DNA of 64,000 nucleotides from Acanthaster planci (GCF_001949145.1 NW_019091451.1:994091-1058090); one strand, 5' to 3'; shown: positions 37,701 to 50,157, counted from the first letter of the stretch. Notes: a model not told the origin generated them from the letters alone. Translations and numbers: made by a program.

Positions 37701-40700
37701 ACATGCAGATCCTTTCTGTCCAAGCGTATAAAAATAAAGCATTCAAACTCCACTGCAGTAGCAAACTCTTACCCCACTTCATGAGACAAAGTGTCTGAGA
37801 TATCTGAACATTATTGAAAGTTGTTTCGGACTTGGCAAGAGTGTTTATCTAGCAAAGGGCAAATTATGATGAAAAACACTAGTACATCATCCTTCCAAGG
37901 AACTCATTCAAGAAAGAAGAAGAGAGTTGAAGGCTTACCATTGTACTGCAATCCTGGACAAAGGAAGTTGGAACACCTTCTGGAAAGCGCGGTGACAAGA
38001 TCCCCCTCTCCCCCATTTAATGTTGCGGTCATTTATTGCACCAAGATTCGGCCCAGCTTACCCAATGACAAACAACACTGACAGGGGGCGAGGGGGAGGC
38101 ATGTTCCAATGAGATTTGTCCAGAATTGTCTCTTAAAAGTCCCCCTAATCCTTATAGGGAGTGCGTACATCCCGTTCTTAAAAAAATGCTGCACATGTGA
38201 GCGCGATAACAACCACAACGGTACACCACCTCAACTGAACAAAAGGAGAGTCACTCACATCCTTTTTCTTTCTTTTTGGTGGTTCACCATTGCAATGTTT
38301 CATCTGAAACCCAACCAGAAAATGCATAGAGCTCAGACAGAATTGTGTGCTCCTCATGTAACCATAAAGCCCTTCACACCGAATAAATAACTTCATTTGA
38401 GAGAGATGTGTGCTGAAATTGTATGGTGCACCGTTCACGATGCGCCCAACTTATCCCATTTCCAATGGCCAACTTAACTCTTGTTGCTGATACCTGCGAG
38501 CAGCAATCCCATCCTCGCGAAGTTACTATGAACGCTTCCACTGAAACAAATCCCGTACCGATGGGTGATCATAACCCATAGCTGTTGTATCACTAAATAT
38601 TAAATAACCATGTATTTAAAGGTACTTTTTTTGGGGGGGGGTGTATTATGCTCTTGACAGGGCATACTACCACACCTTGCCTATAAGAGTCATTATTTAT
38701 TCCATTCCATAACCATCTGATGCTTACAGCATCACATGGCAGTGCCCAAAACAGAAACGCGGAAAACCCCCCGCCCTCCTGGGTAACACAGACCCATACT
38801 CATGAAACCCACTTTCCACTAAGAAACTCAGACAATCCTGGACAGTTGTGGCAGTGTGAATGGCATTCTTGAGTAGTGCGGTTGATTCAAAAGAAATATC
38901 GGGTTGAATTTATGCACGACTGAGCAAGAACAACACATGGTCTAACCCACGCCCTTCACTCATGGCATCCTTCGCAATCAGCCATGCACTTTTGCTGTTC
39001 ACTCTCAACCCTCCCAAATCCGCCAAAATCGCACAAAGGATTTTGGAGGATTGAGGAGGGTTAGGGTTAATAAGGGCTTTGAACTATTTTAAAGTTGAAA
39101 TATGCAGAATACAGAGGAGCGTTCCTGGCAAAATGCAAGGGTAAATGCAGTTAATTGCTAAAAGAGCCTGATCACTCAGAAAACTTCGAGCATGTCACAT
39201 GTGATCTGATCTTGTTCTTTGGTGTACATTTGGCAAAGCAAGAACAACGTGTGCTTATGATTGTTTTGTAAAATCAAGTCCAACCAGCGAATGAGGCAAG
39301 AGCTCACCCGGCGTACAGGCCGTACACTTGGTTTGCCCGCTGTCTTTCTGGCTGTGACCTTTTGGACACTCCCTGCAGATGCGGGAACCCGTCTCGTTGG
39401 CGAAGCTTCCCGGCCTGCAGGGCTTGCAGCCAGGGGCACCAGTGATGTTGGAGTAGTGGCCCAGACTGCATTTCTTGCATAGCTGGCTCCCTTCCTCACT
39501 GCACAAACCAAAAAGCACCGTGGGGAATGTTAACAGTGGAATGCTTTCAAATGAACACTGATGGGGTTGAACAATGTGCATGGTTCAACTCATGGGTGTA
39601 CTAGACACCATTTTCAACATCAGGAAAGAACATAAGGAACCCTAGTCTAACATCAGGAACAAACATTTCCCCATTAAGCAGCCCCAAATGTGGATGCACT
39701 GAATATCAGATCTATTGATGAAAAATGACAATGTATTTTATTGGTTTTCTTTATCACTGTATTCGTTGTAGATAGTGTGAATGTGAATGACTTCTGGGAA
39801 ATCCAATTGTTTAGTTATGCAACTCAGTGTCCATTTCTGGTTAAAAATCTCTGCTGGAGAATCCACACCAGGGATGAGCAGCCGCACAACTTTTTCAAGG
39901 CTTGTGTCAAATATACAAATACTCCAGAGCAGGGTTTTTATCTAGGACCTGTCCTCTCCCAGGAAAAGCTTTGAAAGTGTCACCCCTAGGTGCTATCTGA
40001 GGCCATATTTCCACTACAGCTGGTGTTTTATAAGGAAATGCAAAGATCTTTTCACCAGTGTTGAAGATTTATATGACAAATGGGGGCTTGTAAATTTTGA
40101 ACAAGCAAAAACTGCCTGTCTGAATTTGTTTTTCCTGTCCTTGGGATAGGTGGACTGGTGGCCAAATGAAACAGTGCTTGAAAGACGGTCAAATATTCCC
40201 TTCTTTTTTTATTCTTTGTGACCAAAACATCTTCTTAAAGCGCAATCCAAAAAATGAAAATAACAGTTCTGCTTTCAAGTACCAACTAATCTCAAGTTAT
40301 TTTTGTGATTACATTTATAATGAATTGTTTCGTGTATAATTTGTACATTGATACCCTGTACAAAAGTGTTTCTAGGGAGGCTACGTGCACTCGCCTGAAA
40401 CTGCACATTACAACTAAATACTGGAACATTTGATCAAATGTCTGGTCAAATATTGAAATCAATGCAATGTAACTCTGCCCTTGACAACTTTGCTTGCTTA
40501 CTCTGTGTATTCTCCCGCCGGGCACATTTTGCAGATGGTCTGCCCCGGGTCTGGCTGGTAACTACCCCTGCCGCACTCATAGCAGCCGTCATCGCTGCAC
40601 TCTCCATGCAGCTGGGCCTCGGCACAACAAAAACATTCCTCTGTACCTGCCATCCACCCAAAAAACGCTATCAGCTCTCAATCCATTTTCAGACTATTAC

Positions 40701-43700
40701 AATTTTTCGTGTGCCATTTTCTTCTGTATTGGTCCATCACAATTCTCTAGTGGCTTGAATACCAATAGGGTATCCCCCCGACTTAGGAGGATTTTCAAGT
40801 GAGGAGAAGGGGTTTGGTACATGTACATGTTCATATACCTGGTGGCAACAGGTTTCGATAAAGCATTAGGCTCACTTTGTTGGTGTTTGTGACACTTGCA
40901 AATTGTGATGGTCCAACATGGAATGTTATCCTTTTCTTTCATGTGCTCTGAGCGTCTTTGGGGAATTTACCATGAGATATCTTCATCCGGTTGCATGCTT
41001 ACATTACAATTGTCAACTTGTATTCACAAGATGGAATTCAGTTCTATTGCAATTTCAGCTTTTCCTCCCCTTAAAAAAAAAACCAACCAAACGTCCAGAC
41101 CTACGGTTTACAAAAAGAAAAAGTGAATATCACGCAATCTAACCTATGATCGGACTCAAAACAATAATGGCAAATGTTGTGATTTTTGGGGTGGTAAAAA
41201 AAGAAATTGGCAACTGCAGGGTTGTACATGCTTACCAACTATGCTACGCAGTCACTCCCTCTGAAGTGGGCATTTAGTAAGTACATAAATTCAACAACAA
41301 CGGAATAAGGTTGATAAAATGTGCTCTTTTTCAAGCATTAGGAAAAAAAATCAAAGAGAATTTACTTGTGTTGGCAGCTGTTCCAGGCCGACAGGCTTTG
41401 CACAAATTTATTTTGAAATCTGTGCAGTTAAACTGTTCAAACTGTGCTTTATTCCACAGGTTGAACCACATTGACGCCTGCACGATAAGTGCTGCAAAGG
41501 ATCAAAAGTAAAAAAGAGATTTCAAGTGTTACATGCATCAGAATTAAAGTTAATTTAATGTGGGGCTACAGATATGGAAGCTGTCACATGACTTCTAAGC
41601 TCTCTAGTTACGGCACTGCACCGAAAAAAAAAAAAAAAAGCTGAAATCCATTCATCATGTTCTTTTCTGGTTCCTGTTTTCAATAGTGCAGACTGGTTAG
41701 TTAAAAGTAGATAGCAACCAGTTTAAAGTGCTGTAACTATAGCAACTGAGTAAAAGAACAAAGATTGTCTCTGCAAAAGTGTAACACGATCTACATACGT
41801 GTACCATCCCAAACTTAATTCATAATTCGTCTGTCTGTAGCCATATTTGCAGGAACTTTGTGAATGAAGAGTGTGTGACTATCTCACATGTACACGCAGT
41901 AATAATCTTTGCTCTCTGCTATGACAATATAATCAGGGATTATGGAATGGAAAGCATCCTATACACGGATATAGTTAGTTTCTCTCTGCAGTGTGGTAGA
42001 TCGGCCATCAGAAATTGATAATGAATTCACATGATCTAAAATGTCCAGGTAAGCAGGGAAAATATTGAAAAATTTACTTAGAAATATTTAAAATTATCAG
42101 ACCGGTCAGTCCCAGTCTTATGGGTTTGTGCACAGGGTGTCAAACGATGTTCATGCATGCAACTCTTCCAGTACTGGTAACGACAGCCTTAATCATGTTA
42201 AGACTGCCCCCCAAAAAAGTTGTTGATTGTCCCTGCCTGATTGACCAAAATACTTCGACCCCACTCCATCTTCTTCTTTTCCAAAACAGTACATACGGTG
42301 AAGATTCAGATATCGCAGGAATTCAATTCGGGGTACAAAATCATATTCCACATATAAACAGACAGTAAGAGGACAGACAACTAAGAGTGGGGGCCTTTTT
42401 AATTATTTACAAGGTTATATTCATATTAACATTACTTTCTGTATTGGTTGTTAGTAGTTTTTAATGCCATGGAGTTCTAGGGGTAGGCCTATATGCACAT
42501 GAAATTCACACATGATTCCACATTCACATCGGACTTTTTGGAAAGAGTATACGGACAACACTTGATGCCCATGTGCACAAACCTGTGAGACTTGTCTGAA
42601 AAGACCTTAGTGTTTTCTAAGCATTATCGTTAATAACAGTAGAGACGCACATCACAACTCGGGAGACTGTCCTTGTACTTGGAGAAGTCCCTTTATTTGA
42701 GGACAAAATCAGTCCGTGGAAAGAGAGAATGCCCCTCTGTATGGGGTCAATTTTTTTTAAGCGGGCTTGGTGATCCTACCAATGCTCTGGGGATCCTTTT
42801 AATGCCTTAATTGGATTCAGCAGAAGAAAACACCTAAGCCTGCTTTTAAAAAAAAAATTCTACTAATTACTTTTAGGATTACAAGCACGAGCCTTCAATG
42901 GCACATAAAGGGTGGGAAGAAGACGACATGAACACAATTTTAGAGAAAATCAACTGTTTATGATATAGTTAATCATGTGACATGGCACAACCTTCATAAA
43001 AACAACTCAAATAACTAGGCCTAAACATGAATGGAAAATATGAGAGAAAAAATTGATAATAGCATGTGGATATTTTTGACGTAAGCCCACTTGGGAAAAA
43101 CCCGCCTTTTAAGGAGACATTTTCCTTTTCAGGTGACTGGTTTAGTCCCCAAATAAAGGGACTTCTCCAAATACAGGGACAGTCCCCGAGTTGTGATGTG
43201 CACCTCTACTGAAAGAGTACATGTACATGTATGAGTGATTTTACGCGATGCTAGATAGGCATTGTGGGTGGGACAAAGGGGCAATGTTTCCATGGCCTAG
43301 GCCTAGTGCCTTTATGGCAATATGGGGGAAAAGAGTTCCATATCCGGACATAACGTGACACCCTGTGCACAAACCCTGTGACTCACTGAGTGTGACCATG
43401 GAGGAAGGATAAAGATAGTGAGACTGACTAGGAGCATTTTCTAAAATTAAGTAGGTTCACCATTTTCGGTGCCAAATTTGGCTTTTTGGGACATGTTAAT
43501 ATTCTCTGATGGCTCTACCGCAAAAGGGAAAATTAGTGATGTCCATATGTGGCACTCTTAGTCTTAACATTAACAAAAAACCTACCACCTAATCGCTGTG
43601 TGTCCAGGTGTCTGTGCGTGGCGTGGAGGAATTCCTCCAACCATGGTCTGTGCAAATGCAATATGTACATGTACCTGAATGCTGCGTCATGACTGTCCTT

Positions 43701-43834
43701 ATTTATTTACATGTAGTTTTACACAGCCTGTATCGCCATAGTTTTTTGTATTTTTACCCACCTTGAACTAGAGATGAAATGAAAATGATCCACACGATGG
43801 ACAGAAGCCGTGATGACCTGACAAGCTCAGCCAT
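31717..43834 (-). CDS. Type I membrane protein with ephrin-receptor-like (GCC2/GCC3) cysteine-rich repeats, complete
   Basis: Exons in transcript order: 43834-43762, 41491-41366, 40640-40502, 39498-39308, 37293-37128, 35777-35689, 34929-34797, 34307-34121, 33274-33167, 31896-31717. All joins are in phase and sum to 1392 nt (463 aa plus stop). Residues 1-25 are a signal peptide (MAELVRSSRLLSIVWIIFIS...). Residues about 55-400 are tandem cysteine-rich modules of the type C-x2-C-x2-G-x(n)-G-x4-C-x2-C-P-x-G, for example CKPCRPGSFANETGSRICR and CLPCTKGTYC, with several N-glycosylation sequons. A hydrophobic span (about 412-431, FYVVIGLLLVVAVVTLACVV) is followed by RRLRHSR as stop-transfer and a short tail ending IYAGL. 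No kinase, EGF or CUB domain is seen. One intron uses a GC donor (at 37127), and the 36348-36680 assembly gap lies in the next-downstream intron, so a further in-phase exon could be hidden. The modules resemble those of SCUBE, ELAPOR and ephrin-receptor proteins; I cannot name an orthologue. Function unknown; a cell-surface or endosomal receptor is plausible. Confidence 0.9.
32385..32550 (-). repeat. tRNA-derived SINE relic
   Basis: Minus strand: GCAGCTTATTAGTTAGGG (A-box-like), GAGTTCAAATCC (B box), then GGGCAAGTCACTTTACCCC and a body ending CCACCCAGGAGTAAATGG. In the last intron of the cysteine-rich gene. Confidence 0.6.
32620..32908. mobile_element. MITE of CAGTG family carrying an internal minisatellite
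   Basis: Ends CAGTGTTGTGACCGAGA and TCTCAGCCACAACACTG pair with each other. The interior is replaced by the 12-bp tandem array described at 32652. In the last intron of the cysteine-rich gene. Confidence 0.8.
32652..32830 (+). repeat. 12-bp minisatellite, ~15 units of CACAAGACCAGA
   Basis: About 15 units, consensus CACAAGACCAGA, with variants (CACAAGACCGGA, CACAAGATCAGA, CACAAAACCAGA, one unit one base short). Because the unit is a multiple of three, all frames stay open, creating false repetitive ORFs on both strands. Confidence 0.95.
36348..36680. other. Assembly gap (run of N)
   Basis: 333 undetermined bases inside the intron between the 37293-37128 and 35777-35689 exons of the cysteine-rich gene. 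Flanking exon phases are compatible with direct splicing, so no coding exon is required here, but one of a length divisible by three cannot be excluded. Confidence 0.99.
42637..43211. mobile_element. Non-autonomous DNA transposon, 575 bp, CAGTAGAG ends
   Basis: Terminal inverted repeats of about 70 bp: CAGTAGAG, CACATCACAACTCGGG, GGAGAAGTCCCTTTATTTG on the left and their inverse on the right. Ends starting CAG suggest a hAT-like relative, but no 8-bp target duplication is visible. First intron of the cysteine-rich gene. Confidence 0.85.
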
Positions 43835-44126
43835 GATAAGTGGAAACTTCCAATTCCATCATTTTCCAGCTAGCTGTAGCCTAGGCCTAATCATCTTTCC
43901 GTAGACTCCGTATCGCTCCGTGAAAAAAATCATCTGATTTCAGCCAAACACAGTAGACTGGGTCATTGCTCACTTGTTTGTGCACAGAGTATTATAGAAG
44001 GCAGGGTTTCTGTCAGGTGGGGTGTATGCCGTAGACATACGTTCATATGCCGTCTAAATTTATTGGCTACGGCTGGAGATAACGTGGGCACCAATGGAAG
44101 CCGCTCGTTAGCGCTAACGGCTGCCT

Positions 44127-44451
44127 CTATTTCCAAGGATGGACTTGCGCCGGGGAGATGTTAAAAAGCACCTCTAAGGAAAACACGTTTTCTCTGATTT
44201 TATCTGTTAAAATAAACATGGCACCATCCAAATCGAACGCAATGTCACTTTTCTTCAGAGCTCAACTATGACAAACTAAAAAGATCTTTTTTCAGTTCAT
44301 GCCAGTATGCGAATTCTGAATGTAGATTGCGTCATTCGGAGAAAAATTAAGCACTCGACCACCGAGTTTGCGGTGTCGTTTGGCTGGTTCGAGTCAGTGG
44401 GTACCGCAAACAACTATTTCCAAGGATGGATTTGCGCCGGGGAGATGTTAA
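44127..44451. mobile_element. Half copy of the TTAA foldback MITE between duplicated flanks
   Basis: 44161-44345 matches the left ~190 bp of the 13269 element (TTAA, CTCTAAGGAAAACA, GAGCTCAACTATGACA, GCGAATTCTGAATG). The preceding 37 bp (CTATTTCCAAGGATGG... CGCCGGGGAGATGTTA) recur at 44414-44450, also directly before TTAA. So the half element plus about 70 bp of other sequence sits between two copies of its own left flank. Confidence 0.8.
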
Positions 44452-46551
44452 TTGTGCGGGGGGGGGGGGCAAATTTCCCTGGGGTTGTCGGGACGCCGGA
44501 ATTCTTTACAGTGGGGTAACCTTAGCCACCACCTTCCTGGGTTTGCCACAGATTTCTGGGCAGTTTTTAGCCGCGTGAGGAAACGCCTCTAAATTGGGTG
44601 AACATTTTGTGCCAGATTAGACCATAATTTCTTTCTGCGAGCGACTGTCATGACATGCCTTTCAAACATAACAGAAAACCAACCAGGAACATCAGATTAT
44701 AGACACCCACTGGGTCCCTTCACAATATGATATTGGGGAAAATGTCTCCAGGTGACAAACATTGTAATAATCGCTTTAACACTTGTTTTCTATTTCCCTC
44801 TTCCATGTAGTTATGGTATGTTGTCCGACTACTGCCACGCTGAGCCTGCCTTTTAGTTTTACTGGTTTCTTACAGTTGTTGTTACAGTAGGCCTTTAGAA
44901 AACTGCTAAAGAATTGACTCTTACTAATTAGGTATCAACACAAAAGCAGCAAAGAACAACAGTACAGGCAACAAAAGCACGTGTTCATTTTTAGCCCTTA
45001 TATTGCAGTATTTCAAAGGATTTGATGTTTTTCTTTCTGGAGTTCTCGGTTCGTCACCAAAGCAACCTATGCAATGTATGCAAAGACATATGACGTCAAC
45101 GCACAAACGTTCATTGTAGGAGTGAAATTCCAATTAAGAATATAATCGCGTACTTTTTACATTTGCCGATAATTTTCTCGTGCAATGACTCGCAACTTGA
45201 TGTAGCGGTGACTTTGGTTTCTCGATTCATGAATGAAGTAGGCATAATGACATGGGCAGAGTACGTATAACTTAATCAGCTCAAAACAACTTCTCTATTT
45301 TATTTTTATGAAAAACAAAAGGATTCAGAAAACTTTTGCTTTACTCTCCAACCGTCACCAAGGGTGCCAGTAAATCCAGGAGGGGGGTATAATCCCTAGC
45401 CTTTTGGCTAACGATGAGCGATGGGATCCTTCTTCCCCTCCTTTTGGTGTTGAGAAACAAACAATGCGTACATTCCAGTTGCAGAAAAGAGGAATAACAA
45501 ACTGCAAAAGTTTTACGGAGCTTGCAAATACACGAGATTAAATTTGTATCAGAGTCCAACTCTATGGACAGTAATTACGAACAGCGCCCCCTATTGTAGT
45601 GTGGTATCTATAGACCCCCCTCCACTTCTCGAATTTCCTTTAGGTAATTTTGATCAAATTAATTGGGTAATAACACGGTTAACCCCCACCCCTAATATCG
45701 GAAACGAATTTACCCTTTTGTCTTCAACAATTGTCAAAGTCAGGATTTGGTGTTTTGTTAGCTCTTGGGCGAGAATTTGAAAACAGTGGTTTGGCAAGGA
45801 TTTGGGGTCACCGTATTATTGTGAACCACATCCTTGCCAGTATCAGTGTGTTCTCCTGTCTTCGTATTTCCTAACCAAGTGCATTCTACTACTCTGACCC
45901 CCTTACGCTGGCCGCGCCACGTTACTGGCTTGATAACAGCTATATAACAGTTTGTGGGAAATCTGAAAAAAAAGGCACAATGCATGAGGATTTGCATAAA
46001 AAATAAATTTCAATTTGCATGTACATTAGAAACCCAGAATGGAAGGGTTCCACATCCTTAGCTTGTTCAGAGGAATGTCAGGTAAGCATTCATCATCAAG
46101 ATATTAAGTAATGATGATGTCAGTTATTTCTTTGAGCCAGTATTATTCTGAAGAACAATTTAATCCGCACAAACCATCATGAATCAGCGGCTGTCATTTA
46201 TCACCAGCACCCGGTGAAATAGGCGTGGACGGTGGTGCGGCTGAGATGAAACTTGGGATGGGGGACTTAATGTAATTGCCTGTAGTTTTGTCATTACCCT
46301 GAATAAAGGAGCAAAGGCTAATTAATTATGCAACCCACAAATGACATGGTGCCTTTGCACTCACCAAACCTCAACATCTACCGTAGCAAATAGTTTTCTG
46401 TGAGGGATTCATAGTTCATGTCTCCATCTTGAAGTATAAATTATTGATTTGTAAATACTGCGTTTTTATAATCCACGGTAATTCTACTAGTTTGTAATGG
46501 TTGGGACAGAGGTGTGACATGTAATTGTCATTTTTTGAATGGCGGAGTGAT

Positions 46552-46598
46552 ATGTCTCGTAAGAATCCTTACTTCAGACACGGCCTCCAGGCGCTAGG
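46552..46598 (+). CDS. Doubtful first coding exon, unrecognised gene
   Basis: ATG followed by an open frame MSRKNPYFRHGLQAL and a GTAGGT donor at about 46599. A second donor (CCCAG/GTAAGA, about 46703) would extend the frame by about 35 codons. It sits at the start of a local CpG-rich patch (46570-46630) and just after GAATGGCGGAG, a YY1-like box. Together these look like a transcription start with a first exon. No downstream exon could be identified with confidence: a plus-strand open segment at 51015-51122 fits in phase but resembles nothing I know. Confidence 0.22.
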
Positions 46599-47134
46599 TA
46601 GGTCGGCCGGCGCCGGGCGACGCTGCAATTTGTACGAGAACGTGTGTGTACGTACGTACGTGTGCGTCTTTTGTTTCGCCGCTGGTGCTCGGGCAATGCC
46701 CAGGTAAGAAAGTTTGCCCCAAATTTCTCACATCCAGTAACTTTGTCTTGTTAAGTGCCCTAGCTTGACTTGCATCATTGTGACTGCTAATCATCCTAGA
46801 AAATGTTAGTTGATTCCATACTCGTGGATAATAGTGTTTTAGTCCATTTTGGGAGTGCTTTTATGACCACATTTGTGGGACTGCTTTTGCAGTAGATTTA
46901 ACATTCATTGATACGTAACGTGTATAATACGTAAGCCTACATTGCATTAATTAATGCTGTATGTGACATGCATGTACGGCGGGATTTGCGTACGACGCGC
47001 CCGCTGTTCGGGACACATCACGTGGGCTTACACCTACAGACTTTAGAAGCATGGTGGACACTTTATAAGAAGGTGCTCTTTGAAGTGGCTGATAAAAGAC
47101 TAATGGGCGTGGCATGACAGCGATTATTACCCAT

Positions 47135-47273
47135 CAGTGTTGTAGTCGAGACCATCTCAAGACCAGACACAAGACCCACCATAAAAGTAACGGGGTGAAC
47201 ATAGGAATGCTTTTGTTACGGATCATGTAAATTAGCGTGTGACTTGAATTCAGACAATAGGACTACAACACTG
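47135..47273. mobile_element. MITE, CAGTG family, 139 bp
   Basis: Ends CAGTGTTGTAGTC and GACTACAACACTG are perfect inverted repeats; the interior starts with GAGACCATCTCAAGACCAG, the sequence that also starts the minisatellite-bearing copy at 32620. Probably close to the intact family form. Confidence 0.85.
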
Positions 47274-47430
47274 TTTCCCATGATTGCTGATCTATATATT
47301 GGGGAGTAGGCTCCCTGGGGTTCGTGCAGTGTGCATTATCTAGTCTCCTTGCCCTGTTTTAGTATTATTTTATTGTGTGTACTTATTACATGTTGGTAGC
47401 TCCACTTTGGCAAGTTCTGCAACCCTTGCT

Positions 47431-47615
47431 CATGGTTACATGTGGGCCAGCCGTGGTGTATCTAGCGAAGGGGGAGGGTCCTTGCGCCATGGTTACATTT
47501 AGGCCAGCCAGTGGTGTATCTAGCGGGGGGGGGGCTCTGCTATCCTTGATTCACGGTATGGTTACATGTGGGCCAGCCAGTGGTGTGCCTGGTGACGGGG
47601 GGGGGGAACTTGCCC
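47431..47615 (+). repeat. Three tandem ~57-70 bp units
   Basis: Units begin at 47431, 47488 and 47557, each with TGGTTACATGTGGGCCAGCC or close, then GTGGTGTATCTAGCG (GCCTGGTGACG in the third) and a G-run. Length varies mainly in the G-runs. Confidence 0.85.
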
Positions 47616-48284
47616 TCTAGACAGATTTTCTTCAATCGAATATTAATTAATAATGATATTTTATTTACCAAATAATAGCACCAAACCTTAAGGAAACAGC
47701 ACCACGAAATAAAAGCAATGATGTCGAGAGCGTGTGTAAGGCTTTTAATATGTTTCGCCCCAGCATTATGTTGAATAAGCCCGAAGCCACATTCGCTTTC
47801 AAATTTGGCCCCATACACGGAAAAGCTTGATACTCTGAGTCCAGCCAACCTCTGACAGTGACAGCCTTGTTAGAGTCAAAGGCTAAGGTTCACTACCACA
47901 CTGGAATTAGTTTACCTAAATGTAAATTTATATTTCTATCACGACTTCCCCCCCCCCAAAAAAAACGTTAGTTTATAAGTGTATATTAAACATCAAACGC
48001 TTTTAACTTTCAACTGTAGGTACATGACATGATTTTGCACACGAGTATATTTACTTTGCCAAGCGAGTGAATCATCAATGAAATCACCTGATCATACACC
48101 TGGGGTGTGTGACTTTGTCCTTTGGGGTTGTATACTCTGTGCCTCTTCGTCAGAACCTAGTGCCCCACTGTAAATGCCTGTAGGCCTATGTCGAGAATTA
48201 TATCGGCCGATATGTCAAGAACTAGGGCAAAAACGAAGGCACGTCTGGGGATAAATTTGTTTTTTTTATTATTTAGACTTGATA

Positions 48285-48480
48285 CATCTGCCTCGAGCTG
48301 AAGCACCCGTCGTTGGTTGAAAAGAGCCGCATTGGTCGGGAGTCTAATTTGTTGGTAGCAATGCGACCGTGACGCGTATATTTCTTTGTCGTTCGTGAAC
48401 CAGCGAGATTCAGTACCGACTAACGGAGCCTTCGTTACTAAGAAATTCTCTTGGTCCTGCTCGGGGCTCATAGGTCGAGC
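48285..48480. repeat. Dispersed repeat, copy 2 (pair with 27300-27485)
   Basis: Shares ordered blocks with 27300-27485 (CGAGCTGAAGCACC, GGTTGAAAAGAGCC, GGTCGGGAGTCT, GGGGCTCATAG). Followed by an imperfect hairpin around 48492-48575 rich in AAGAACA/TGTTCTT words. Confidence 0.5.
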
Positions 48481-50157
48481 TCAGGCGACCTGTTCTTGAC
48501 ACGGGTTTCTTGTTCTCGCGCTTGAACGGTGAGAACACGACACGAGACCCAAGAACACTGTTCTCGGAACAGGATCACACACCACCCCGTCGCCAGGGTT
48601 TTACAGGAACACAAAGAAAAACTCGTGAGATTTTGATTTTCAAACAGCTGCAAGAAAAGCAAAACGGTATAGGCCTACAGTGTGGAGTTTTGCTAAATTA
48701 ACACCAATAGTTTTCCATAACACAGACAAGAATGTCCCTTTTAAACAGAGAAGAATTCAGCTTAGTTCCGGCCATGTTGCTATTGCTTGCCACTAACTAC
48801 GTTCCAAAACGTTGCGTTCGAGCGGCCAACCCACGAACAGCAAATCGAGCTGTTTTGCGAACATACGAGAACAAGCTGCTCAAACTCAGCCCTATACTAA
48901 TATAATTTGAGTAGACGCCGTAACTGCTTTGACACCGCTATCACACCTTGACGCGTGCTTGCATTTGGGAAACCACGACACCGCATTGTTCGAAGAAGCA
49001 TCTGCAGTAATGGTTTCTAATTCTGGTTGTCGAATTACACAATTGGGACTTGAATTAAAGTTATCATTTGAAGGTTTTGTTTTTCAAACTTTTTTTGATT
49101 TTCCCATGAACAATACGTCGTTCAGACACTAAAGTATTTCAGATAGACAACATAACCAGGGATCAACAGTGCCGATTTCTGTTGTTGATGTATTGTTTTT
49201 ATGTCAGATTTGTTCAGAATACGAGTGACGTGACCCGAGCATACACTGCCAGTAACTCTAACTCTGACGAAATGACTGGACTCAGTCGAGTCGTAAAATT
49301 AGGAGGCCTAAGTCAGTTTGGTAACTTGGGCGCCTTTCCAGAGAGAAATCCTTCAGATCGTGGACTACAGACAAGATAAGACGAATCACACAGAATGATG
49401 CTAGTGCTTTTAATAAATATGCGTACATCATGAAATGTCATTACAATGTATTAAGTGTCAATTTTTAGGAGTAAATTTTAAATCCACATAATTTAAATTC
49501 TGCAAAGATTAAGCTGGTGATGATCGCCGGAAATTACGTGAAGTTGGGTAGTTAAGTTCTTGACATACTTGTGGTATCTCTCCTTTGTTTCTTTCACTGC
49601 ATTAAATTAGCTATCGCTTTGATTATAGTGTACTAGTAGATGCACTCATTTTGGGCGATGTATTGTGTGCAACGCACAAATTTGTTAACAATTATCGATA
49701 ATACAGAAGAAAGTGTAACAGTGTACACATATATTTTGGTATATTTTGCATATTTGTATTTGTATTAGTTATTTATATTTATCAAAGGTGCGGTCTGCAC
49801 TATGAATTTGCATATAGCGCGTAACAAAGTACAGCATACGCTGTGTCAAATGACCTTGATGTATCAGTACGTGTGGACTATGCTAAAGCCAAAGCAATAA
49901 AATTCAATAAAAAATACACATGAATAAAACATACATTTTACTAAATAATGCCATTCAAAAGTGGTACAATTTGTGATGTTTCCTCACAAACTCGACGCAG
50001 CCCTGAAACCAATAAAAAATTCCTGAAAATGTTTCCTTATGAGCATTGGCACATTATTTATAGTGGGAATATGACATCACGAATTGCAATTAAAGGTGAT
50101 GTGGTAGGATTAATACATGCTCTCGAGCTTAACAGTATTCAATTATCATAGTACACA

